Source of the DNA: CATQHS01 sp965203375
Lineage (GTDB): Bacteria > Actinomycetota > Acidimicrobiia > Acidimicrobiales > Aldehydirespiratoraceae
Assembly: GCA_965203375.1 (NCBI GenBank)
Contig: OZ241886.1
Span: forward strand, 2,852,001 to 2,916,000
DNA length: 64,000 nt
Direction: 5' to 3'
Shown here: piece by piece, positions 35,094 through 42,347 of the stretch
Layout of the letters: every line of letters starts with the position of its first letter
How positions within the stretch are numbered: position 1 is the first letter of the stretch
Notes under the pieces: generated by a model
What the model was told of the DNA's origin: nothing
Seen by the model: the letters and a program-made list of their open reading frames with translations, nothing else
Database searches by the model: none
Made by a program: the position numbers and the translations under genes

Positions 35094-35764
35094 AGCCAGA
35101 TCTTAGACGACGACAGTGTGAAGTTTCAACCCTGGAATCACTGTTATCACCCGCATGTTGCACTGTGATCGGCTAGGGCCAGCCGTGGCGGCAGTAGCGC
35201 AGCCAGTTCGGCGATTCGAGAGGCACGATGGCGCAGACGGGCCGGTGGGCGAACCTGACACAGGGCGAGATGTCCGCCGAGCCAGTGGGCCGCCGCCTAG
35301 GCGCTTGTCCGGCACCGGCCCAGCGCGGCGTGTGCAGGTAACCGGGGGCCCTGCGCGTCTAGGCGCGGATTGGGATTAGCAAGACTTATCCACAGGACGC
35401 CCGTCTTCTCGACGGCAGCCTGCCGGAGTTTTTGGGTACCCTGAGCTGGAGTTTTGCCGGGCTCATCTTGTCAGCGGTGCCACGTTTACCGGGTCAGGCA
35501 ATTCCTGGTTTGTGCCGGGACGGGGCGACTCGGCAGCCTAGATAAAATGACAATAATGGAAGTTGGACGATGTACCCCGCGGGCAGTGCCGGACCCTCTT
35601 GCCCCGGCATCGGCCGAGGACAGCCCCGGCGAAGGGTGACCGCCGACCGCTGACACCGCCCGCAACGGGCCGCCGCCCCTGGGAGGGCACAGCCAGGGTT
35701 CGATCCCCCGGGCGGCGCTGTCTCCGCCGAACGGGCGGGGCGGACAAGAAAGGACCTGAGCGTC
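35094..35764. other. No gene assigned
   Basis: 670 bp of mixed composition. Several short frames of 60-140 codons cross it on both strands, none with a ribosome site or recognisable motif. Its right end holds AAAGGA, the probable ribosome site of the gene at 35765. Confidence 0.45.
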
Positions 35765-36046
35765 ATGTCCAGCAAATATCTCGTCACCACCACGGGTCTG
35801 GGAACGGTGGTGAAGGGCATCGAGGCCAAGTGCCGAAAACGCTTGGTGGCCTCCTCCCCGCTGCCCGAGCGCAGGAGACAGCGGATGCAGGAGGTGAAAG
35901 TCGAATCCTCCGTCATCAAAGACGACGAGGCCGGCGCACGGCTGCGGATTGAATGGACGGACGAAATCTACGAACTGCCATTGCCGCCCGCCGCTGACAA
36001 CAGCGAGCGCGGGCAACATATCTGGGCGCTCGAAGGGCCGCGGCTA
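35765..36046 (+). pseudogene. Unknown small protein, C-terminus cut by an IS481-type insertion
   Basis: Ribosome site AAAGGA 10 nt before ATG. About 93 residues (MSSKYLVTTTGLGTVVKGIE..., RLRIEWTDEIYELPLPP) until the CTAG at 36043-36046, where the insertion sequence begins; the frame then runs 11 codons into it. The fragment at 37139-37381 on the other side of the insertion is a paralogue of this gene rather than its continuation, since both contain VTT.., TVVKxI and R.I.WT segments. Confidence 0.5.
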
Positions 36047-37030
36047 GGTGTGGTCTTCGGGGAGGTTGTCCCCGTTTAGTTGGTTGAGGGTTTGGGTTGG
36101 GGTGGCCCAGCCGAGGGCGCCGTGGGATCGGTGGTGATTGTAGTAGTGGATGAACCCGTCGTAGGCCCATCGGCGTTGGGTTTCTGATTCCCAGGGCCAG
36201 ATGTAGGCCCATTCCTCGGTGAGGATGCGGTGGAAGCGTTCGACTTTGCCGTTGGTCTGGGGCCGGCGGGGTCGGGTGCGGCGGTGGGTCACGCCGGCGG
36301 CTTGGAGGGTGTGGGCCCACAGCCGCGACAGGTAGCAGGCGCCGTTGTCGGTGAGGACCTCCTCGACGTCCACGCCGAGGGCGGCGAAGCTGCGCTGGGC
36401 CCGCCGCCAGAATCCCGCGGCGGTGACGGCGCGTTCGTCGCCGTGGATTTCGGAGTAGGCGAGGCGGGTGCGGTCGTCGACCGCGGTGTGGATGTAGCGG
36501 TACCCGACTTTGGCCCCGGGCCCGGCGTTGCCTTTGCCGTGGACGCGCCAGCCGCCGCCGTCGGGTATCCCGGCGAGCTTCTTGACGTCGACATGGACCA
36601 GCTCGCCCGGCCTTTCGCGCTCATAGCGCCGCGCCCGCGGCCGGGGCGCCGTGGCCCGGTCGCCGCGGTCGAGGCGGCCCAGCCCGGCCCGGTTCAAGAT
36701 GTTTTGCACGGTGGAGGCGGCCAGCTTGACCTCGTGGGCGATGTGGTCCGCGCCCCAGCGCCGCCGGCGCCGCAGCTCGATCACCTCTGAGCGCTTGGCC
36801 TCCGGCGTGCGCCACGGGCAGGACCGGGGCCGGCTGGGGCGATCGAACAAGCCCGCCCCGCCCTCCGCGAGGTAGCGGTCCCGCTGCTTGCGCACCGTCT
36901 TGGGATCAACCTGGAACCGCTCCGCGGCCGCGGCGACGCTCCAGCGCCGCTCGGTGACGCACGCCACCATCTTGCGGCGCATCTTCGGGGTCAGCGCCGC
37001 GTTGGGGTGCTGGGTCCTAACCTTGGCCAT
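36044..37030 (-). CDS. IS481-family transposase
   Basis: 328 aa from ATG 37030 with ribosome site AAGGAGGG. An N-terminal helix-turn-helix (WSVAAAAERFQVDPKTVRKQ) is followed by an integrase core with the DDE triad in HVDVKKLAG, VLTDNGACY and TNGKVERFHR, and by the C-terminal YNHHRSHGALGW typical of IS481. It looks intact. The stop codon is supplied by the target CTAG outside the element's terminal TGT. Confidence 0.88.
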   Translation of the reverse strand: MAKVRTQHPNAALTPKMRRKMVACVTERRWSVAAAAERFQVDPKTVRKQRDRYLAEGGAGLFDRPSRPRSCPWRTPEAKRSEVIELRRRRRWGADHIAHEVKLAASTVQNILNRAGLGRLDRGDRATAPRPRARRYERERPGELVHVDVKKLAGIPDGGGWRVHGKGNAGPGAKVGYRYIHTAVDDRTRLAYSEIHGDERAVTAAGFWRRAQRSFAALGVDVEEVLTDNGACYLSRLWAHTLQAAGVTHRRTRPRRPQTNGKVERFHRILTEEWAYIWPWESETQRRWAYDGFIHYYNHHRSHGALGWATPTQTLNQLNGDNLPEDHT

Positions 37031-37153
37031 GAGCCCTCCTTGTGAGAGTGAGTCCGTGTTTGTGAACCCACAGCTCACTCGGAGGGCTCACCCCACCGGG
37101 GGACCCCCGCCCAAACCCTCAACCCAGGGACAACGTCCCCGGTTGTCACAACA
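36049..37153. mobile_element. IS481-like insertion sequence
   Basis: About 1.1 kb with imperfect inverted ends: left TGTGGTCTTCGGGGAGGTTG, right (reversed) TGTTGTGACAACCGGGGACG, both followed by GTTGAGGGTTTGGG a little further in. CTAG, the target known for IS481, abuts the left end, but no matching copy is seen at the right end. The right boundary is uncertain by about 15 bp, and adjacent DNA may have been lost. Confidence 0.7.
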
Positions 37154-37381
37154 GAGACGGTGGTGAAGGCGATAGACAATCACCTCAGGCGTTGGGTAGC
37201 GGACTATCAGCGCATAGAACGCCTGGGGGAGGTTCTCTTTTCTGCCGTCGATTCGCGGCTGGTCATCGACTGGACCGGCACCGGACCACACGACGACCCG
37301 CTCGAAATCCAGTGGAAAGGCATGACAGCGAAGGCCATCGCTTCGAGGCACGGAGCCGGCACGCTGGCGGAGGGGAATTGA
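37139..37381 (+). pseudogene. Paralogue of the interrupted gene, 5' end lost
   Basis: Eighty codons starting VVTTETVVKAIDNHLRRW and containing SRLVIDWTGTGP, parallel to the gene at 35765. The natural start is missing; it abuts the insertion sequence. Probably the second member of a tandem pair, reshaped by the insertion. Confidence 0.45.
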
Positions 37382-37441
37382 CCCCCCGCCGGCGGCTCAG
37401 ATGTCCCAGGCTGGCGGGGCGGACAGTTCGATAAGTGGCGG

Positions 37442-38100
37442 TCATGGTGAGGGTGAGGGGCATCGTCGATGATCCCGCAGTTGGTGTGCGTGCCGCACGA
37501 GTCGCACGAGCCGCCCGGCGGGGCTGTTCATCTCGTGGAGTTGTACATGCGGGCCTGGACCTGCCAGGTGATCGCCTTCGCGGCCGACGGCGGGGATCAC
37601 GACCAGCCAACAGTTGCTGCAATAGGGCGTCGCCCGTCCTGAGGTGGCGCTGCCGCTCAGGGTCTGGGACCGCGTCGACACGCCGGTGTCGCCGAGGAAC
37701 CAGCGCAGGCTCTATTCGCCGTCGCCGTCGCGCCGCCAGTCCGACGCCTTGCAGCCGAAGGTGCCGCCTTCGAGGGCGATGCTGATGCTCACCGGCCAGC
37801 TCTGGATGTAGCCGCAGGTGCGCTGCTGGTCAAGGCCGTCGTAGGTTCTGGCGTAGGTGAGGGTGCGCCAGCCAGTGTTCGGGCGCGGCGAATCCCGGTA
37901 GTTGGTCCAGTACAGATGATTCGCGTACGACAGGTAGCTCCATCCGGCGGTGACCTCGTACACCCTGTCGCTGTCATTAAAGTCGTCGCCGTCGCCGGGC
38001 CCGTTGGCCCTCTGGCTGAGTCAGCGCCGCTCCCATTCGATGTGGGTGCGCTTGGTGATGCGCACCGGCGCGAAGTACCTCCACTTGTGCTGCGCGGAGG
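37442..38100 (-). pseudogene. Gene with two in-frame stops, probably secreted protein remnant
   Basis: One minus-strand frame reads sensibly across two stops: HKWRYFAPVRITKRTHIEWE, TGA at 38021-38023, then DRVYEVTAGWSYLSYANHLY, SDWRRDGDGE, TAG at 37712-37714, then LRWFLGDTGVSTRSQ and CWLVVIPAVGREGDHL. The protein-like reading continues past both stops, so this is point-mutation decay rather than a chance frame. The N-terminus is missing. Rich in Trp and Tyr, like the C-terminal domains of the SLH proteins here. Confidence 0.55.
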
Positions 38101-38102
38101 AG

Positions 38103-38333
38103 TCAGCGATGCCGTTTGCGGCTTCGCCTCGGCCATGGCGGAGCGGGCAGGGCGCGCTGCACTTTCCAGGACGCGAGATGCCACTTGCCGCAGACACGGC
38201 ACCGGTATGGGCGCTGTCCTTTGTTGTGCCGCTTGGCAGATGCTTTGTCGTGGAATGCCCGCTTACCAGCGCAGATCCTTTCAGCCTCTTCGCGGCGCGC
38301 CTCCTTTGCCTTGTCTTTATATCTGTCGGCCAT
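38103..38333 (-). CDS. Small zinc-ribbon protein of the mobile-element type
   Basis: 76 aa. The pattern CAGKRAFHDKASAKRHN then YRCRVCGKWHLASW matches small Cys-rich proteins common in actinobacterial phages and accessory regions (C-x-GK..., Y-x-C-x2-CG-x-WH; from memory). The first cysteine plus CRVC and WH could bind one zinc. Function unknown. Confidence 0.55.
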   Translation of the reverse strand: MADRYKDKAKEARREEAERICAGKRAFHDKASAKRHNKGQRPYRCRVCGKWHLASWKVQRALPAPPWPRRSRKRHR

Positions 38334-38348
38334 TCGCCAGGTTAAAGG

Positions 38349-39137
38349 TCAGGGTGGGGTACAGGTGTCGGAGTCCCGCACGGCTTCCAAGTGGGACAAT
38401 TCTCCCGTGCATAAGAGATTGACATAGAGGCTGGGGTCGGCATCTACAGCTACGCATTCATTCGCCACCGCTGGGAAATCCACATCGATGCTGTCCAACG
38501 TTATTGGGCCAGTGCCGTTGGGCTGGACCCACACATCTCCCTCAGGGTGCGGTCGCCAGTTCTTGTATTGAGAAGACCAACACGCCAGCCCGAAATAAGG
38601 ACTGGCATCAGACGACCTCGACCGCGCCTCGCGCACGGCCACGGCGCACCAGCCGGAGCCGTCCGCCCGCTGCGTGAAGATGTGGTCGTGGTGATACTCG
38701 AGCCGATGGCTATTCGGTCCTTCTAGTCGGACCCATGGGTTGACCGAGTAGTCGATTGTGACACCTGTCACCCCGCGCGGTCGGGCCTGTTCGAGACAGT
38801 CGGCCCGTGCTACCGACTCAGGCGGGCGCGGCGGCGGGTCTGGGTTGGCTGCCAGCGCGGCTTGCCCAGCTCGTATGAACGAAGCGAACTGGGCGCGGGT
38901 CATGCCGTCGAAGGCCCTGTCGAGCACCAGCGCCATCTGCCCGGCGGTGATGTCCTTCTCGGGCTTGAACGTACCGTCGGGGTACCCCCTGAACCATCCC
39001 TGCTGCGACACGAACCGTATGTCCTCGACACGGTGGTGGTCGTGTCTCACGTCGGAGAAACCGGCTGCCGCCCAGGCCAGTCCAGCGGCGGCCAGCAGCA
39101 CTACGCCAACGGCGGCCACTGTCAGCGTGCGTTTCAT
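38349..39137 (-). CDS. Secreted SLH-domain protein with a unique C-terminal domain
   Basis: 262 aa from ATG 39137, ribosome site GAGG. Signal peptide MKRTLTVAAVGVVLLAAAG ending AWAAAG, then an SLH repeat (FSDVRHDHHRVEDIRFVSQQ, FRGYPDGTFKPEKDITAG) and a short second half. The C-terminal 150 aa have several cysteines (ADCLEQA, GWCAVAV, LACWSSQ) and no recognised fold. Anchoring to the cell envelope is likely. It is next to hydrolase-end copy B, as the SLH gene at 41532 is next to copy C. Confidence 0.72.
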   Translation of the reverse strand: MKRTLTVAAVGVVLLAAAGLAWAAAGFSDVRHDHHRVEDIRFVSQQGWFRGYPDGTFKPEKDITAGQMALVLDRAFDGMTRAQFASFIRAGQAALAANPDPPPRPPESVARADCLEQARPRGVTGVTIDYSVNPWVRLEGPNSHRLEYHHDHIFTQRADGSGWCAVAVREARSRSSDASPYFGLACWSSQYKNWRPHPEGDVWVQPNGTGPITLDSIDVDFPAVANECVAVDADPSLYVNLLCTGELSHLEAVRDSDTCTPP

Positions 39138-39170
39138 CGGGGTATGCCTCAAGTGTGAAGAGGGGCGATC

Positions 39171-39447
39171 AGGTCACGCCGTGGGAGCGCAGGAAGTCGA
39201 GGGTTCACTGTTGGGCCAGTTCGGCTGAGGCCGGGTGGTGGCAGGCTCGGGCATCGCAGTTCAACCCGTGGTCGGCGCCCTCGTAGACGTGAACGGCCAC
39301 GCCGGGGTGGGCGGCGGCCACCTCCTCCACATCGGAGAGCGGGATCATGGGGTCCTCCGCGCCGAAATGCAGCATGGTCAGCGCGTCCGGGATCCTGTCG
39401 ATAAACTGATGCATCTGCCCACCGTAGTAGCCGATCGCGGCAGCCGC
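39171..39447 (-). pseudogene. 3' part of a dienelactone-hydrolase-like gene (copy B)
   Basis: About 85 codons (YYGGQMHQFIDRIPDAL, MLHFGAEDPMIPLSDVEEVA, DHGLNCDARACHHP), clearly related to the last third of the gene at 46893 but diverged, and with an in-frame TGA before the last codons. Its inner end is fused at a GCGGC.GCCACC microhomology to a piece of the MFS gene. Confidence 0.8.
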
Positions 39448-39610
39448 CACCATCGGCTTCTTCAACATGCTGGTGGGGGCCACGCTGGCCTCGTTCGTGG
39501 ACCGAGCCATCGACGACACCATCACCCCCATAGCCATCGGCTACCTCGATCTCCCTGCTGTTCCGACTCTGGGGCTCGATCCGCCCGCCCCGCACCGGCG
39601 TCCGCCCCGG
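39445..39610 (+). pseudogene. 3' fragment of the MFS transporter gene
   Basis: Encodes TIGFFNMLVGATLASFVDRA and IDDTITPIAIGYL, nearly the same DNA as 30478-30655 for the first 110 bp, then decayed. It is joined head-on to hydrolase copy B, an arrangement not found in the parent genes, so it records an illegitimate recombination. Confidence 0.75.
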
Positions 39611-39771
39611 CCGCCTGACCGCGGCCAGCTCACGACTTCGGATCGTCCCTTCCTGTGTAACTACCTTTATGGGTAGTGATAGTGAATATCGAATCTTGAT
39701 ACGGCAATTCAACGCAATATTTTCAAGGATGATTCGCGCAACACTCGTAAGTCACTAGTAAGCTATCAAGG

Positions 39772-40998
39772 TTAAGGATTTCTTTTTAATAAGACGATGC
39801 GATTTGTGTTAGTTCCTGCTTGATTGTTGGCGATACCCCATAGATTTGAGGTCTTAGTAAAATTTTGTTGGTTGATGAGCACCTCTTCAGGAGCCAACGG
39901 TAGTCCCTCCACCGCTTGTAGCACTATTTCTTCTAATTGCACCTTACCGTTTCGTACTTCACCGACTTCAAAAGCAATACGACCCCCCTCACGCACAACT
40001 CTACACATTTCTTCAAAGGCACCTCGGATAAAGGCTTTCCATTCTTCAATAGAAGAATACACACTTATCTTCAGATCTCCAGGATCTATGTCTACGAACC
40101 AACATCGGAGCCAGTTGTCTTTCTTATAGTCAACGACATTAAGAAAGGGAGGAGACGTTACGACAAGGTCAGTTGAGGAATCCTCCAAATAAAAGAGATT
40201 ATCGGCCACAGTAGTTTCAAGTATTGGGTTACACAGTTCAGCTTCTATCTGTCCGAATAGTGTATCTCTTTGCACTGAACGAAGGAGAGAGCGAGATTTC
40301 TTTACCACAATTTTGGATACTTCTCTAGGCTCAGGTTGCTGATGGTTCCGATCGTTGATTTGACGCTGTGATTTGGCTGAAACCGCTTGATTGGGGGGCA
40401 TAGTGCGCACAGAAAAGAATCCTGAAGAGTGGCCACTGAGTCTGTTGATACACACCATCCTTATCCAATTATCTATATCATCAAAAGTGTCTTCAATAGT
40501 TCGATCAACAAACCAGTTCTTTATCACAATCAACTGGGCTAGAGTGATGGGGTGGTAAAAAGCCAGCAAATCATCGAGTGAAATGTTTCCGTTAGATCCA
40601 ACTTGTTGGGAGTCAGAATGAATCGCATCTAAAACAACACAGATAGCTTCGGATTGACCCAAAATTAAATTTAGCCGTGATTCTACTTCACTTAGAAGAG
40701 GCGGATTGAACCTAGGCAAAGTGAGCATGACACAAAGAGGATTGACATCACTTCCTGCTGTTCTGCGACCCATTAAGTGGGCCTGGATAGACGTCGTGCC
40801 CCGTCCCAAGAACGGGTCAACGACTAGATCACCTGGCTGAGTATACTGCTCAATAAAATATTCAGGCAACTGAGGTTTGAAACAAGCCCTGTAGCTGATT
40901 TCGTGCAGACTATGACCTTGTCTCTGTCTAGCGGTCCAAAACTCACGAGTTTTTTTGTTCTCAATGGCAGTGTGAAGGTTACCTTGACTGTTCAACAT
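39772..40998 (-). CDS. DNA methyltransferase, probably N4-cytosine (orphan)
   Basis: 408 aa. SAM-binding motif VVDPFLGRGTTSIQA (59-73) and catalytic motif TSPPF (281-285). SPPF/SPPY is typical of N4-cytosine or N6-adenine enzymes of the DpnII/MunI-like groups; the order (SAM motif first, catalytic motif 220 aa later) leaves the target domain between them. GC is lower than the flanks. No restriction enzyme is recognisable beside it; only a 100-aa unknown gene overlaps its start by 7 nt. Confidence 0.75.
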   Translation of the reverse strand: MLNSQGNLHTAIENKKTREFWTARQRQGHSLHEISYRACFKPQLPEYFIEQYTQPGDLVVDPFLGRGTTSIQAHLMGRRTAGSDVNPLCVMLTLPRFNPPLLSEVESRLNLILGQSEAICVVLDAIHSDSQQVGSNGNISLDDLLAFYHPITLAQLIVIKNWFVDRTIEDTFDDIDNWIRMVCINRLSGHSSGFFSVRTMPPNQAVSAKSQRQINDRNHQQPEPREVSKIVVKKSRSLLRSVQRDTLFGQIEAELCNPILETTVADNLFYLEDSSTDLVVTSPPFLNVVDYKKDNWLRCWFVDIDPGDLKISVYSSIEEWKAFIRGAFEEMCRVVREGGRIAFEVGEVRNGKVQLEEIVLQAVEGLPLAPEEVLINQQNFTKTSNLWGIANNQAGTNTNRIVLLKRNP

Positions 40999-41294
40999 GG
41001 CTCACTGACCAACACTCTGCATTCGTCATACAGATATCGATTGGTTGATTGCCACTCTTCTTTGAGTCTACAGGGTAAATCATACAGATCAACTAGCTTG
41101 TAGAAACAGGGTGTATATGTGTCTCCACTTCGCTGCATTTCATAAGAGATGACGACATGTAGGGCATCGCAGTCGACCTTTGATCTTATTGCAGGACCAG
41201 GAGATAGGTAAAAAGATCTCATTACTGTCGCTTCGTCTACCCTAATGACATCGTAACTTGTCAGTTCTTTTATCACTTCATGGAAGGCTTGCAA
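40992..41294 (-). CDS. Unknown 100-aa protein coupled to the methyltransferase
   Basis: Starts at TTG 41294, with ribosome site AGGAGAGG 9 nt upstream. Contains IRSKVDCDALHVVISYEM, TPCFYKLVDLYDLP and a terminal LVSEPC. Its last codons overlap the methyltransferase start. No motif recognised; it could be a subunit, a control protein or a small nuclease partner. Confidence 0.5.
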   Translation of the reverse strand: MQAFHEVIKELTSYDVIRVDEATVMRSFYLSPGPAIRSKVDCDALHVVISYEMQRSGDTYTPCFYKLVDLYDLPCRLKEEWQSTNRYLYDECRVLVSEPC

Positions 41295-41491
41295 GTTATC
41301 TAACCTCTCCTAGGTAAGATCAGCACTTTATCTATGTAGCTTAGTATATCAGATACATCATGTTTAATCAAGCACTGTCTTATTGCGACTGTAGCCGACT
41401 AGTAGAACAAGCCTATCTTTAGTGGCAACCGACGACAATAGTTCTAAGCCCTCCGGGCCGCGGGGTGTCCTAGCCCGGGTGGTCCGATCAG
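41295..41491. other. No gene seen
   Basis: A/T-rich spacer upstream of the methyltransferase pair, likely to hold its promoter. No clear motif is identified. Confidence 0.4.
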
Positions 41492-41520
41492 GTCATGCTG
41501 TAGGTGCGCAGGAAACAGCA
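41492..41520 (-). repeat. Tip of the dienelactone-hydrolase gene end (copy C)
   Basis: ATCAGGTCATGCTGTAGGTG CGCAGGAA matches the hydrolase terminus in copy B with four mismatches in 28. The match is only the last nine or so codons, just left of the SLH gene end at 41532. Short, so less certain than copies A and B. Confidence 0.5.
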
Positions 41521-41531
41521 TTTCCTGCTGA

Positions 41532-42248
41532 TCATGGCAGGTATTTGTGGAAGATCACTTGGGCGCGCTGCCACTCGCAGGCCCCACCTCCCTCACAGAA
41601 ATGGACGACGACGACCTCAGGGGGCTCGCCGTCAGTCTCGAGCGACACCGGCATGACGCCACCCTTGCGCACATAGTCCGGTTGCGTTCGCGAGGTCGTG
41701 CCGTCAACCTCTCGCTCTAGGACGTAGAATCCGGCAGACGGCGCATATAGGGTAACGTGGACGGTGTAGCATTTATCGTATGTCCGGCCGTTCTGGTACC
41801 CGATGGCATAGGACCAGTGGATAGTGTCGCAATAGTTGGGCGGCTCGGTCGAGGTGGGGGGAAGGTTATCGTCCACTGGCGTGCCGATCGAGGGAGGCGG
41901 GCTCGGGGCCGAATCCCGTTGAGTCCTCACAATCTCGGCACCGGCGACCACGAAGGCGGCCGCCTCGGCTCGGGTGATGCCGTCGCATTCGGCGGTCGGA
42001 CATTCAAGGTCGTCGAAAACTCGGCTCAGAACCTTCCCAAACTGGCGCTCAGTGAGCGGCGCATCGGGACGGAACGTGCCGTCGGAGTAGCCGAGCATCC
42101 AGCGCTCGGCGTTGGCCTGGGCGATCTCGTCAGCCTGCGGGTGGTCGGTGTCCACATCGGTGAACAGCGGGGAGGCCGCCAGGGCGGTCCCCGCCGAGCC
42201 CAGCGCCGCTCCGATCAGAGCGGCTGCCGCCAATCGGGTCTTGGTCAT
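41532..42248 (-). CDS. Secreted SLH-domain protein with a unique C-terminal domain
   Basis: 238 aa from ATG 42248 (ribosome site AAAGGAA). Signal peptide MTKTRLAAAALIGAALGSAG ending ALAAS, SLH repeat FTDVDTDHPQADEIAQANAE, WMLGYSDGTFRPDAPLTERQ, a Pro/Ser linker, then a beta-rich C-terminal domain with cysteines (NYCDTIHW, DKCYTV, CEGGGACEW). Same design as the SLH genes at 13735 and 38349 but with a different C-terminal domain. The frame is open upstream to 42347 but only this start gives a signal peptide. Confidence 0.72.
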   Translation of the reverse strand: MTKTRLAAAALIGAALGSAGTALAASPLFTDVDTDHPQADEIAQANAERWMLGYSDGTFRPDAPLTERQFGKVLSRVFDDLECPTAECDGITRAEAAAFVVAGAEIVRTQRDSAPSPPPSIGTPVDDNLPPTSTEPPNYCDTIHWSYAIGYQNGRTYDKCYTVHVTLYAPSAGFYVLEREVDGTTSRTQPDYVRKGGVMPVSLETDGEPPEVVVVHFCEGGGACEWQRAQVIFHKYLP

Positions 42249-42347
42249 TGCAGGTTCCTTTCTGGCCTTCGTCTCCATGAGGTCGGTTAGCGGCGCGATG
42301 GGGTGAGGACTTGATGGGACACTGCCAACCTTGCAGGCGTTCCACAA

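Noticed and set aside
35641..35717. A tRNA-like piece with GGTTCGATCCC
   Set aside because: The T-loop-like motif and a partly pairing acceptor are present, but no D-arm or anticodon stem can be drawn, and the T-stem has a mismatch.
38021..38023. In-frame TGA as selenocysteine
   Set aside because: A second stop (TAG) follows in the same frame and no selenocysteine hairpin or selenoprotein family is recognisable.
39772..41294. Complete restriction-modification system
   Set aside because: Only the methyltransferase is recognisable; the coupled 100-aa protein shows no nuclease motif.
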